From assembly GCF_003992255.1 (NCBI RefSeq), contig NZ_RQVA01000012.1:1-59960 (forward strand): 59,960 bases of DNA, given 5' to 3'. This stretch comes from F0422 sp003992255. Its GTDB lineage: Bacteria; Bacillota; Negativicutes; Veillonellales; Veillonellaceae. Positions 8,995-17,800 of the stretch are shown here, in pieces. A program made the position numbers and the translations under genes. The notes beneath the pieces are model-generated. The model was given only the letters and a program-made list of their open reading frames with translations. It was not told where the DNA came from and did no database searches. Positions within the stretch are counted from its first letter, which is position 1. Every line of letters begins with the position of its first letter.

Positions 8995-9020
8995 GTGTGT
9001 TATTCATTAAATCTTTAGCT
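8962..9020 (-). ncRNA. Candidate antisense RNA, module B
   Basis: A minus-strand promoter with -35 TTGAAA (9050-9055), exactly 17 bases, and -10 TACAAT (9027-9032) would start an RNA near 9020 directed at the small ORF. If it stops at the shared terminator it is about 60 bases long and complementary to the mRNA's 3' end; readthrough would cover the ORF itself. Confidence 0.5.
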
Positions 9021-9129
9021 ACGCTTATTGTATCACCTATCACTTATAATTTCAACAATTTTTCTCCATATATTCACGTAAACTCTAGCAATATTTGCAT
9101 TTAGCAATAAACAATGCTATACTTAGCTT

Positions 9130-9241
9130 ATAAACAAGAAGAGCTAATAACGTGTGCTGGCGTTAGGCTCATCTCGAAAACTATTCAACCGAAATTGCCT
9201 AACGTGCTAAGGTGTGTGAGACCTTATCCGTTAGGCTTTTT
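9130..9241 (+). ncRNA. Candidate antisense RNA, module C
   Basis: Promoter TTGCAT (9095-9100), 17 bases, TATACT (9118-9123) gives a start near 9130. The terminator stem is GCCTAACG (9197-9204) with CGTTAGGC (9229-9236), an inner TAAGGT/ACCTTA stem, then TTTTT. The RNA ends a few bases beyond the opposite-strand peptide stop codon at 9248. Its 5' part (GAAGAG at 9138, then GCGTTAGGCTCATCTC at 9160-9175) repeats, in the same sense, the 5' end of the peptide mRNA. Confidence 0.65.
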
Positions 9242-9247
9242 CATTGT

Positions 9248-9325
9248 CTATTTTACTAGATCAATGAACTGAATTGCTAAACTAGCAACAGAAATCATCA
9301 AGGAGATTTTTTCATATTTAGTCAT
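9248..9325 (-). CDS. Candidate holin-like type I toxin, module C (25 aa)
   Basis: ATG at 9325, stop at 9248, 25 codons. The peptide starts MTKYEKISLMISVASLAIQF and ends IDLVK. The order charged N-terminus, SLMIS, small-residue helix and C-terminal Lys resembles the putative holin-like toxin family (Hol_Tox) of Firmicutes as I remember it. The SD GGGAGGAGGTGG (complement of 9331-9342) is 5 bases upstream. Promoter: extended -10 TGGTATAAT (complement of 9395-9403). The flanking RNA architecture is shared with the other four modules although the peptide differs, so this copy links the whole set to a known toxin class. A profile search would settle the family. Confidence 0.72.
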   Translation of the reverse strand: MTKYEKISLMISVASLAIQFIDLVK

Positions 9326-9581
9326 AGCAACCACCTCCTCCCATACGAGGAAGAGATGAGCCTAACAACACGTCATTAACTCTTCTACGAACCTATTATA
9401 CCACGAATTATACATTTAGAATAATATTCCATAATCGCAGAAACCCAAAATATACTCCTAAATAAGCCAACCTCAGGATTCCTTTGATAAGAACTTATCA
9501 CCTTTTTTCAATTCCCAAGAAACACCATTACGAGTAGTAAACTTGTGGCGTTCCATTACTACCCGAATCACACAAATACAG

Positions 9582-9652
9582 AAGACCGTAACATCCCCCC
9601 TGAACAAACATAGCCGCTATATGGTTTGAAAAGGGGTGTGTTACGGTCTTCC
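9582..9652. repeat. Intergenic palindrome 5 (GACCGTAAC type)
   Basis: Arms GAAGACCGTAACATCCCCCC and GGGGTGTGTTACGGTCTTC. Compared with copies 1 and 3, GCAAC/GTTGC is changed to GTAAC/GTTAC and CTCC/GGAG to CCCC/GGGG, so pairing is kept while sequence changes. Confidence 0.75.
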
Positions 9653-9724
9653 CTAACCCTGAAGAACGCCATTACGTGTAGCAGCCTTGTGGCGCTCCTT
9701 ACTAGCTAAATTCCACAAATGCAA

Positions 9725-9795
9725 GAAGAGCACGACATGTTCCGGAGCAAACCTAACCACTGTATCAGTTTGTGGAGGAATATGTCGTGCTCTTC
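9725..9795. repeat. Intergenic palindrome 6 (GAGCACGAC type)
   Basis: Arms GAAGAGCACGACATGTTCC and GGAATATGTCGTGCTCTTC around a CAAAC/GTTTG inner stem. Preceded by a linker with GAACGCC and GTGGCGCTCC that can pair. Confidence 0.75.
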
Positions 9796-9878
9796 CCTTT
9801 GCCCTATTCAGTTACGAACGCCACAGGCTGCATAGCATAACAAGTGACGATTCATAGCGGAACAAGTGACGACTTAAA

Positions 9879-9924
9879 TGTTAACACCATCTCTATTGAC
9901 TCAAGTTAACAATGGATATATAAT
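9879..9924 (+). promoter_or_regulatory. bioB promoter with BirA-like operator
   Basis: -35 TTGACT (9896-9901), 17 bases, -10 TATAAT (9919-9924). Two GTTAAC half-sites, TGTTAACA (9879-9886) and AGTTAACA (9904-9911), bracket the -35; the second lies inside the promoter spacer. Known BirA operators in Firmicutes pair GTTAAC halves about 15-17 bases apart; here the gap is 19, so BirA control is likely but the spacing is unusual. A 12-base tandem repeat (ATGTAGTCATTA at 9923 and 9937) follows. Confidence 0.65.
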
Positions 9925-9977
9925 GTAGTCATTATGATGTAGTCATTAAAATCAAATGAAAATTACGAGGTGTAATT

Positions 9978-10994
9978 ATGGAAACTGTATCAAAATCTAT
10001 TTCCTATGAAACAATCATAGCATACGCACAAAAAGTATTAGATGGTGGCGAGATCACTCGTGAAGAGGCAGAGCAACTGATTCACACGTCTGACGAAGAC
10101 ACTATGATACTATTGGCTATGGCTGACAAAATCCGTCAAAAGTTCAATGACGATACAGTAGACCTATGTGCCATCGTGAACGCCCGTTCCGGTAAATGCC
10201 CAGAAAACTGTAAATTCTGTGCTCAATCTGCCCATCATGACACTGGTGTGACTGTGTATCCTTTCATGGAAGAGGATGAAATTGTGAACGCTGCTAAAAA
10301 AGCAAAAGAAGCTGGGGCTATCCGCTTCTCCATCGTAACAAGCGGTCGTAACACAAACAACCCAAAAGAGTTCGAGCAAATCTTGAGTGCTCTCACTCGT
10401 ATTCGTAAAGAAACTGGCTTAGAAATTTGCTGCTCCCTTGGTCTATTGACTTATGAGCAAGCAGTGCAATTGAAAGACATTGGCGTGACCCGATATCACT
10501 CCAACATCGAAACGGCACCAAGCCATTTCCCAGATATTTGTACCACACATTCTTATGAAGATAAAATGTCCACTATTTCCAATGCCCAAAAAGCTGGCAT
10601 TCGTGTTTGCTCCGGCGGCATCTTAGGCTTGAACGAAACGAAAGAGCAACGTGTAGAAATGGCCTTCGAATTAAAACGTTTAGGTGTCGATTCTATTCCA
10701 TTAAACATTCTAAACCCAATCAAGAACACACCTTTCGAAAACAACGAACCAATTCCACCATTGGAAATTCTTCGTACCTTCGCTGTGTTCCGCTTCGTAT
10801 TGCCAAAGGCCTTAATTCGTACGGCGGGCGGTCGTGAAGTAAACCTTCGTGACTTACAAGCTTACGCATTAAAAGGCGGCTTGAACGGTATCATGGTAGG
10901 TGGTTACCTAACAACGGCTGGTCGTTCTCCATTAGATGATCTTCAAATGATCAAAGACTTAGAACTCAACCTTAACACCGTACAAGAAGCTTAA
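9978..10994 (+). CDS. bioB: Biotin synthase (radical SAM)
   Basis: A 338-residue radical SAM enzyme that inserts sulfur into dethiobiotin, the last step of biotin synthesis. The cluster motif CPENCKFC (CxxxCxxC) is at about residues 73-80, followed by AQSAHH typical of BioB. Other family landmarks are YHSNIETAPSHFP, CSGGILGLNE and LNILNPIKNTPFE. Length is normal for the family. Start at 9978 has GAGGTG 6 bases upstream. It is the only large plus-strand gene in the window and has no bio neighbours, so it is a single-gene transcript under the GTTAAC operator and ends at the hairpin at 11078-11118. Confidence 0.96.
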   Translation: METVSKSISYETIIAYAQKVLDGGEITREEAEQLIHTSDEDTMILLAMADKIRQKFNDDTVDLCAIVNARSGKCPENCKFCAQSAHHDTGVTVYPFMEEDEIVNAAKKAKEAGAIRFSIVTSGRNTNNPKEFEQILSALTRIRKETGLEICCSLGLLTYEQAVQLKDIGVTRYHSNIETAPSHFPDICTTHSYEDKMSTISNAQKAGIRVCSGGILGLNETKEQRVEMAFELKRLGVDSIPLNILNPIKNTPFENNEPIPPLEILRTFAVFRFVLPKALIRTAGGREVNLRDLQAYALKGGLNGIMVGGYLTTAGRSPLDDLQMIKDLELNLNTVQEA

Positions 10995-11307
10995 TCCTAT
11001 CACGGTAACAACGAGACTTTTTCATTACCTATATGTCTCAATTAGAGAGCTGCAACCATATAGAACTTTCAAATGAGAACAGGGGGCCCGATTCCATCGA
11101 ATCTGGGTCCCCTGTTTTCTGCTATATATAATTTTTATAATAAATACCTTAGATACAGCAAGCACGAACTCCTAAAATTATTTGTACTAAACCTCTATTC
11201 ATCATTGCTTACCAATCCCCATATATACAGTATGAGCATACACTGTATCTATCTAAGGCAATGTATCGGTATGCTAGCATTGAGCTCATTAAAACCTATA
11301 TACAGAC
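10995..11307. other. bioB 3' region and spacer
   Basis: Holds the bioB terminator at 11078-11118. The rest (11119-11307) is AT-rich with no supported gene; it lies between the convergent ends of bioB and the DUF445 operon. Confidence 0.5.
11078..11118 (+). terminator. bioB terminator
   Basis: AACAGGGG...CCCGATTC pairs with GAATC.GGG.CCCCTGTT around a CATC loop, followed by TTTTCT on the plus strand. It may also limit readthrough from the convergent DUF445 operon. Confidence 0.8.
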
Positions 11308-12624
11308 CTAAATGATTCCCACACCTTTCAATACTGGCTCATACACATAATACAGGAACAGCCATGTCCCCAATCCTGCTACGCCGCCTACGAGGGCACC
11401 GTTAATACGGATCCAAGCAAGGTCTTCTTCCACCTTACTTTCAATAAAATGGATGAACCGTTCTGTACTTAAACTTTGCAGCACTTCACGGATGATGATG
11501 CCGATAAATCCATGGCTCTTGGACGCAATGTGCAACATGATATGCGTCAACGCTTCTTCTAACCGTTCCACCATGCCTGGCTCTTCGCAATACTGATTCC
11601 ACAACTCTTGAAAGCTCGATTCCAAGGCGATCGCCATTGGTGATGTCCCATCCGCAGATACCATACCTTCACGAATCCGTGGGCATACATAGGTTTCTAA
11701 CATGAGCTCCCAATCTTGCACATCGATCCACTGTTGGATAGCATCATCCAAGGTCTTTGTAATACTTCGGTTCGACGCCATCTGCTGTAAAGGTCCCACC
11801 CATTGGTGTAACCACACGAGGCGCTCTGTGCTGTTCGGCTGTTTCCAACGTTCTAACATGTGATGCACTTCTTCGATGATGGCCCTCGCCATTTCTTGGA
11901 CGTTCACAATGTTCAATCCTTCTGAAAGTCCAATGAGCATAGCAGATACTACATCTTTCTTGCGCTTTTCGATTTCTTCCTCAATGACCGCTTCTAGCCA
12001 TTGCTGTGCTTTCGGTGTATACAGAACCCTCTGCAAATAGTCGATGCCTCGAATGACCACACTTTCATAGCGATTGTGCTCACACACATAGAGTAACGTC
12101 TGTTGCATAGGACCGATAAAAGATTGATTATGCAAAAATTTCCGCAACCGTTGTGCACCCCATTGGGCCCACTCCTGATCACTACGTCGCTCCCACAACT
12201 CCGACAACACCGTGGCAATCCCTTGGCGCACCGTATTCCGACCTACATCACTGCGGATATATTGGTCTATAAACGGTACAAACTGTACCCGTTCAATGGC
12301 ACTTTTACATTGATCATAGGTGAGAAGTTTCGTATTCACCATACGGATAATCCCCTCAATGAGGCGATTCTTATTCCGTGGAATCAGTTCCGTATGAAAG
12401 GACACACCCAAAGGTTTTCGAAATAAAGCAGTCACCGCAAACCAGTCCGCTACGCTACCAATAAGGGCAGATTGGACAAACCAATACAACCCATCATACC
12501 AAGGAGCCGTCATATACCACTGACCCCACCACACAAAAGTGAACAGCACCGCCGTGGTAATCAGCAATCGATTCGCATAGGTTGTGTAGAGATTCCTAGT
12601 AGTTTCTATAACACGAGGGCTCAT
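11308..12624 (-). CDS. DUF445 family membrane protein (second copy)
   Basis: A 438-residue protein with an N-terminal membrane segment (about residues 20-45), the DUF445 hallmark GSVADWFAVTALFRKPLG (about 56-73), a long helical middle, and a C-terminal membrane segment after IRINGALVGGVAGLG. The family has no firmly established function. It overlaps the upstream DUF445 gene by ATGA (12621-12624) and has GGAGGGA just upstream, so the two are cotranslated. The pair are paralogues that may form a hetero-oligomer (inference). Confidence 0.82.
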   Translation of the reverse strand: MSPRVIETTRNLYTTYANRLLITTAVLFTFVWWGQWYMTAPWYDGLYWFVQSALIGSVADWFAVTALFRKPLGVSFHTELIPRNKNRLIEGIIRMVNTKLLTYDQCKSAIERVQFVPFIDQYIRSDVGRNTVRQGIATVLSELWERRSDQEWAQWGAQRLRKFLHNQSFIGPMQQTLLYVCEHNRYESVVIRGIDYLQRVLYTPKAQQWLEAVIEEEIEKRKKDVVSAMLIGLSEGLNIVNVQEMARAIIEEVHHMLERWKQPNSTERLVWLHQWVGPLQQMASNRSITKTLDDAIQQWIDVQDWELMLETYVCPRIREGMVSADGTSPMAIALESSFQELWNQYCEEPGMVERLEEALTHIMLHIASKSHGFIGIIIREVLQSLSTERFIHFIESKVEEDLAWIRINGALVGGVAGLGTWLFLYYVYEPVLKGVGII

Positions 12625-13850
12625 AGGATCCCTCCTTTCAGCAAGGTCAGTCCGTAGAAGAGACCGCCTAAAATAGCACCCACCAAGGACCCATTGATGC
12701 GTATCATCTGCAAATCATAACCCAGTTTAGATTGTAATATGCGGGTAATTTCCTCTGGTGTGAATCGATTCATCTCACGCACGACAATGTGTTCAATCCA
12801 AGGGCGTACGTAATTTAAAACGTGCAACAATTGGAACAGAATAAACCGCTCTGCCTTGCGGCCTTTCACAGCATTCGTTTCCAAGCGCTCAAAGAAATGA
12901 TACAATTCTGCTTCCCCTTGCTCTACATAATGCGCAAGGTCTAACGTATCTTCCAATACATAGCCATCTTCGATGAACTCCCGAAACCAAGCATTCTTTT
13001 TATCTTCTAGTTTCTGTTGCCACTGTCCATTCTGTGCAAGTTCATCCACTGCCCACCGAGCCTTCGTATATACCGCAGTCCCCAAGGGCGACTGCAAGGA
13101 TTCTTGACTCATTAAATAGGCGCAGCCTTTCACCTGTATCATGTGCGTAATGTATTCCGGTGAAAGTGACTCCCCACCTAATACGAGCGCCAATTCTCGT
13201 AAAAAAGAATGGTCTGCATAGCGATTCATCACAGAGGATACTAGCCCTAATAAGTAGGGGCGAATCCCTTCCGCTGCTAGCAATCGTTGAAGCATACGGT
13301 TGATGTGCATCCATAGCACCTCTGCTCGTTCTGGTTCTAAGAGTTGACGGCACAAACTAACCACAAAAGGCGTCACGCGCCAAGACTCCACACCATTCTT
13401 GATGTGCCCTAGCAATTGCTCTTGCAATAAATTTTCTTTCACATGGGGCAATACATGGTCTTTCAGTTCCTCAAAACACACATGAACATACCCCCGACCA
13501 GTGGCACTATTCATAAATGAAACTATCCGCCCTGGTACACGCTCCTGTTTCAGCACCTCGTACATGTGAGACACCCGAAGGAGTTCATCCACCATCATGT
13601 GACGTGCCATTTCCACGAACCGTTCCTTATTCCTAGGAATGAGCGCCGTTTTGAAAGGAATCCCCAAAGGCTTCGTAAACAGCGCCGTCACCGCATACCA
13701 ATCGGCCAAACCACCAATCATGGCAGCCCCTGAAATATGCGTAATGAGCCCCCAAAAGGGATCTCTATGAAAGGGATAGGTCACTAAGAATATGACTGCC
13801 ATCAAGACTAGTAGAGCAGTCGCTCCATGTCGTTGTAACCATGGTGTCAT
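12621..13850 (-). CDS. DUF445 family membrane protein (first copy)
   Basis: A 409-residue paralogue of the next gene: N-terminal membrane helices, GGLADWYAVTALFTKPLGIP (about 45-64), helical middle, and IRINGSLVGAILGG leading to a C-terminal membrane segment. The start codon at 13850 directly abuts the stop codon of the metallo-hydrolase gene, with GAGGAAG inside that gene as the SD. Middle gene of the three-gene operon 14684 to 11308. Function unknown. Confidence 0.82.
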   Translation of the reverse strand: MTPWLQRHGATALLVLMAVIFLVTYPFHRDPFWGLITHISGAAMIGGLADWYAVTALFTKPLGIPFKTALIPRNKERFVEMARHMMVDELLRVSHMYEVLKQERVPGRIVSFMNSATGRGYVHVCFEELKDHVLPHVKENLLQEQLLGHIKNGVESWRVTPFVVSLCRQLLEPERAEVLWMHINRMLQRLLAAEGIRPYLLGLVSSVMNRYADHSFLRELALVLGGESLSPEYITHMIQVKGCAYLMSQESLQSPLGTAVYTKARWAVDELAQNGQWQQKLEDKKNAWFREFIEDGYVLEDTLDLAHYVEQGEAELYHFFERLETNAVKGRKAERFILFQLLHVLNYVRPWIEHIVVREMNRFTPEEITRILQSKLGYDLQMIRINGSLVGAILGGLFYGLTLLKGGIL

Positions 13851-14684
13851 TTACTTCACTTCCTCTACCACTGCATCTCCTGGTTGTTCTGGAATCCAGC
13901 AACGTTGGTTTGGGTATGTGTATCGGAATGTGTCCGAGGGCACCCAAATAGGTCCATTGGCATGCATAGGAATAAATAGTTTCGTGTTCATCATACCTAA
14001 CACTTCTAAAGCCCCCCATTCACGGGCTACTTCTAAGCGAGCATCCACAGGGAACATCATAATATCCACAGACAAACCTAATAGAGGTGCGAATTCTTTC
14101 TCCTTTAACGCTTTTGCCTCTGCAATATTCTCAGGCGTATCTCCAGACCAATGCCACCAGTTTAAATCTCCCGCGTGAAAGATGCGATGCGTACCTGTAT
14201 CTACTAAGAACGAACCCCCTTCATCAGTGGAACCAAACATGGTGACTGTTAGATTGTCCGATTCTACTGTGTCGCCTACTTTCATAGAGTGCAAAAAAAA
14301 TACTTGTTGTACCAACTCTTCTGTTAGACGTTCCTCTGATATAATCTGACCTTCCGTAGGCTCAACATTGTTAATTCTTTCTAACAGTAAGCTAGCTTTC
14401 TCACCATCTTGCTGACGGGCTAGCATATCCTGTACTTGCTGACAAGCATCTCGCAAAGCTGGCACATCTTCATGGTACCAAACACTGTATATATATGGTA
14501 AATACTTGAAAATTGATTTCATATAATGATCATGATGGATGTGGGATACAAAGACATGTAACTCGTAGCCTTGTTCCACTAGTGTATCTATCACTCCGGC
14601 TGGATCTTTCCAGTAATCAAATACATAGGCCCGTTTGCCCTCTTCGATGACAAAACCGCTATGCTCTAAATAGGTAACTTTCAT
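13851..14684 (-). CDS. MBL-fold metallo-hydrolase
   Basis: A 277-residue metallo-beta-lactamase fold protein. The zinc motif HxHxDH is present as SHIHHDHYMK (about residues 47-56), and a later HAGDLNWWHW supplies the Asp and His ligands. The overall look (short N-terminal strand, LEHSGFVIEE) is that of the UlaG-like/small-molecule hydrolase branch rather than RNase J or true lactamases. No signal peptide. SD TAGGAG about 6 bases before ATG at 14684; an extended -10 TGTTATAAT lies at 14721-14729 (complement). First gene of the operon with two DUF445 proteins; the substrate is unknown. Confidence 0.82.
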   Translation of the reverse strand: MKVTYLEHSGFVIEEGKRAYVFDYWKDPAGVIDTLVEQGYELHVFVSHIHHDHYMKSIFKYLPYIYSVWYHEDVPALRDACQQVQDMLARQQDGEKASLLLERINNVEPTEGQIISEERLTEELVQQVFFLHSMKVGDTVESDNLTVTMFGSTDEGGSFLVDTGTHRIFHAGDLNWWHWSGDTPENIAEAKALKEKEFAPLLGLSVDIMMFPVDARLEVAREWGALEVLGMMNTKLFIPMHANGPIWVPSDTFRYTYPNQRCWIPEQPGDAVVEEVK

Positions 14685-14730
14685 ATTAACTCCTAATTGA
14701 TAATTTTATTGATTACTTTTATTATAACAT

Positions 14731-14769
14731 AAAAACCCTCCCAAGGTATGTACCTCAGGAGGGTTTTCT
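14731..14769 (-). terminator. Terminator of the giant adhesin gene
   Basis: On the minus strand AAAACCCTCC pairs with GGAGGGTTTTT (14731-14741 with 14758-14767), then TTTTTATG. It lies 47 bases after the adhesin stop codon and just before the metallo-hydrolase promoter. Confidence 0.8.
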
Positions 14770-14815
14770 TATGAAAGTCTATGACTTTTCGTTGTGGGGA
14801 ATAGAATTACTTCTA

Positions 14816-17800
14816 TTATTTAATACCCATGTGAGCCATAAGCATTTTAATTTGTGCTTTCATTTCTTCATTGTCTTGCATTACTTTTTCATAGTTTTCT
14901 TTCATGCGTGCATTGTCTGCTTTTACTTGCTCGTTATCTGCTTTCACTTGTGCATTTTCAGCCTTAAGGGCAGATACTTCGTCTTGTAAAATGTAGACGG
15001 AAGAAATTGGACCACCTTTGTAGCGTTCAGGAATCATGCTGTCTTCACCACCGAATCGGTATGTCACACCTGCATTCATCATGTTGCTACCGCCGCCAAC
15101 GCTGACACCTACGTTGAACATAGTGTCTTCGTTTGCGTAATGAGCTACCCCTAACGCAAGAGCTTTATTGCCTTTGTAAGCACCAACACCTGCCATTACT
15201 TGTGATTTTTTAAGTGGATCGTAGCTTAATGGGTTCATCGCTGCTAATGCTGCTGCATGAGCGCCTGCTTCGTTCACTTTTGCCGTCACAGTATTAGTAG
15301 CTGCATTTAATTGGCCTACTGTCGCTGCATCAGATTCATATACACCAGGGGCTACGTTGCTGATTGTGTTGCCACCATTGTCTAAGCCATCTTTTGTTAA
15401 GCTTACTACTGGTTTATCATTGCTTCCAATACGGATACCACGACTATCAACTACAGATACTGTTTTCAATACTGGTTTCAACTCTTTTGTATTGTCATCT
15501 TGTTTAAAGATAACGTGACCATCTTCTGTTGTTAACCGTTCTTCATAACGAGTACCTGCTGCTGTTGTAGTCGTCACCAATCCTGCTACAGGTTTATTCG
15601 CATTGTCTACTTGAACCTTTCCATCACTGAGCAAGTTGTTAACCGTGTATGTTGTGCCATTACCGTTTACCACTGTAGAAGAGTTAACGATTGGGTTACC
15701 GTTACCATCTTTTTGAAGGATTACATTACCATCTTTATCTTTTTTAGGGATAGGGTTACCCTTAGCATCTAATTTTAATAGACCTTTGTCAGTTTTTTCG
15801 AACTCAGGTAAGTAACGGTCATACTTAGATTTACCATCAGCCATGTTAAGGTCTTTCGCCAATTTCACAGTCATCGTAGCTGGTTTACCATCTTTCGCTG
15901 GAGCCAATTCAACACCGATGTTTTTATCTGTTAACTCACCAGTTGCACCACCTTGGATAGCCAATGTGTCGCCTAAGCCAACTTCAGCTTTTAATGGGTC
16001 TTTTCCATCTTTTGTATCCGCAGTGAATACACGACCTTTGCTTACACGATCGGCTACGTCTTTCAATTGGCCTTGTGTAGCTGCTTTAGAACGTTCTTTA
16101 GCTGCATCAGAATCAGGTTTAGCTTTCGCTTCCTCAGCAGAGGCAACTTTTGTAGGATCCCAAGTTGTATTACTTAAACCATCCACAGCTTTTGTAGTAA
16201 TGGATTCCATACCAGTCAATGTAGATGCCAACTTAACATTTAATGTATCATCTTTATTCGCATCCTTCTCAACAGTGATGTTGTTAGTGCCCACTAAGTG
16301 CAATGTTTCGCCAAGTTTACGATCAACTGTTTCATCTGCTTTGTTGCCTGTGAAAGTCATTGCTTTATTAGCTAATGCTGTCACTTCGCCTTTATCTGCT
16401 TTTTTGTCTAACTCAGATTTGTCAGCTTTGCCATCTACTGTTTTCGCTAAGTCTGCAACAGTGGATTTATCAGCTTTGCCATCTACTTTGTCCGCTAAAT
16501 CTTTAACAGTTGCTTTATCGGCTTTATCAGCTAACTTATTTGCAAGATCCTCAACAGTAGACTTATCTGCTTTGTTATCAAGGGCTTTTTCAACAGCATC
16601 TACCTTCGCAGCAATGCCATCTACTTTTCCTAATTTCGTTGCTGCATCGTCAGACAAGCCAATGATGACTTTGCCATTTTCGCCAGTTACGATATTTAGA
16701 CCTGGTTTAGCAGATTCTGCAGTGTTTGTTGTACCATCACCAGTAACGAAATCTAAACCTTGTTTCAAGGATACTGTTTTTGCTTTTTCATCGGCATCAC
16801 CATTCGTACGATACGTAATAGGAGCATCTAGGTCTTTCACAGTCACTGTAGCATCGCCGAAGTTAACAGTGCCAGGAGTTGCTTTTTTATCACCCTCTGC
16901 TGCTTTACCTGGTGTCACAGTAATTGTGTTTGTACCATTTTTGATCACTAGATTATCTTTGCCGTTGCCAGAGATACCTTTCATATCTGTTAAAGTATCT
17001 GCCAATTTCACTACTAAGCCGTTTGCGCCTGCAGTCGTATCTTTTTCCACACGGATGTTAACACCTGCTGTTGCATCAGCTGCTGGTGTGAAGTTCGTCG
17101 CACCTTTTACAGTTAATGTAGTACCTAATGCACGTGTTACATCTTTTACATCATCGCCTTGGAATGTTAATCCTTTCGCAATAATGTCCTTAGCTGTGTT
17201 ATTCAAGTCACTTACATTCACTGCCGCATGTTTTGTATTCACATCACCTGCTGCCGTGTTCAAACGATCTAAGAATGGAGAGTTAGCATTATCTTTTGGT
17301 GCAGCTGGAATTGCAGAGGCTACGTTGTTGATGACTGTAGTACCACCTGTTGTAGAACCATCTGGGTTCACTAGACGAGCTTGTGGAGTTTTCACTTCTA
17401 CAGCATCATCTGCTTTTGTACCATCTGCTTTTACTTTGTCAGCTGGATACCATTTGCCATCGCTGGCTTTCACAACACGGTTGCCTTTGTCATCTGTGTA
17501 CACTACGGTACCTGCTTCGCCATTACGAAGCGCATTCACTTTCGTAGTTAAGTCTTTACCGTTCAAGCCATCTGCACCAGTTAAGCCATCTTTGCCCATT
17601 CCGGCATTGTCGCCTGTACCAGGTTTTCCATCACGTCCATCGATACCATTAGCACCATCAGCGCCTACTGCTTTAGCAATATCAGCTACTTTCGCTAATG
17701 TATCTTTTGTGGCTTGAGACAAGCCTAATTTGTAAGTACGGACATTATCCCCAGCTACTTCGCCACCAGTCACAGTTAATGCTGTATCAGTTGATGTTAC

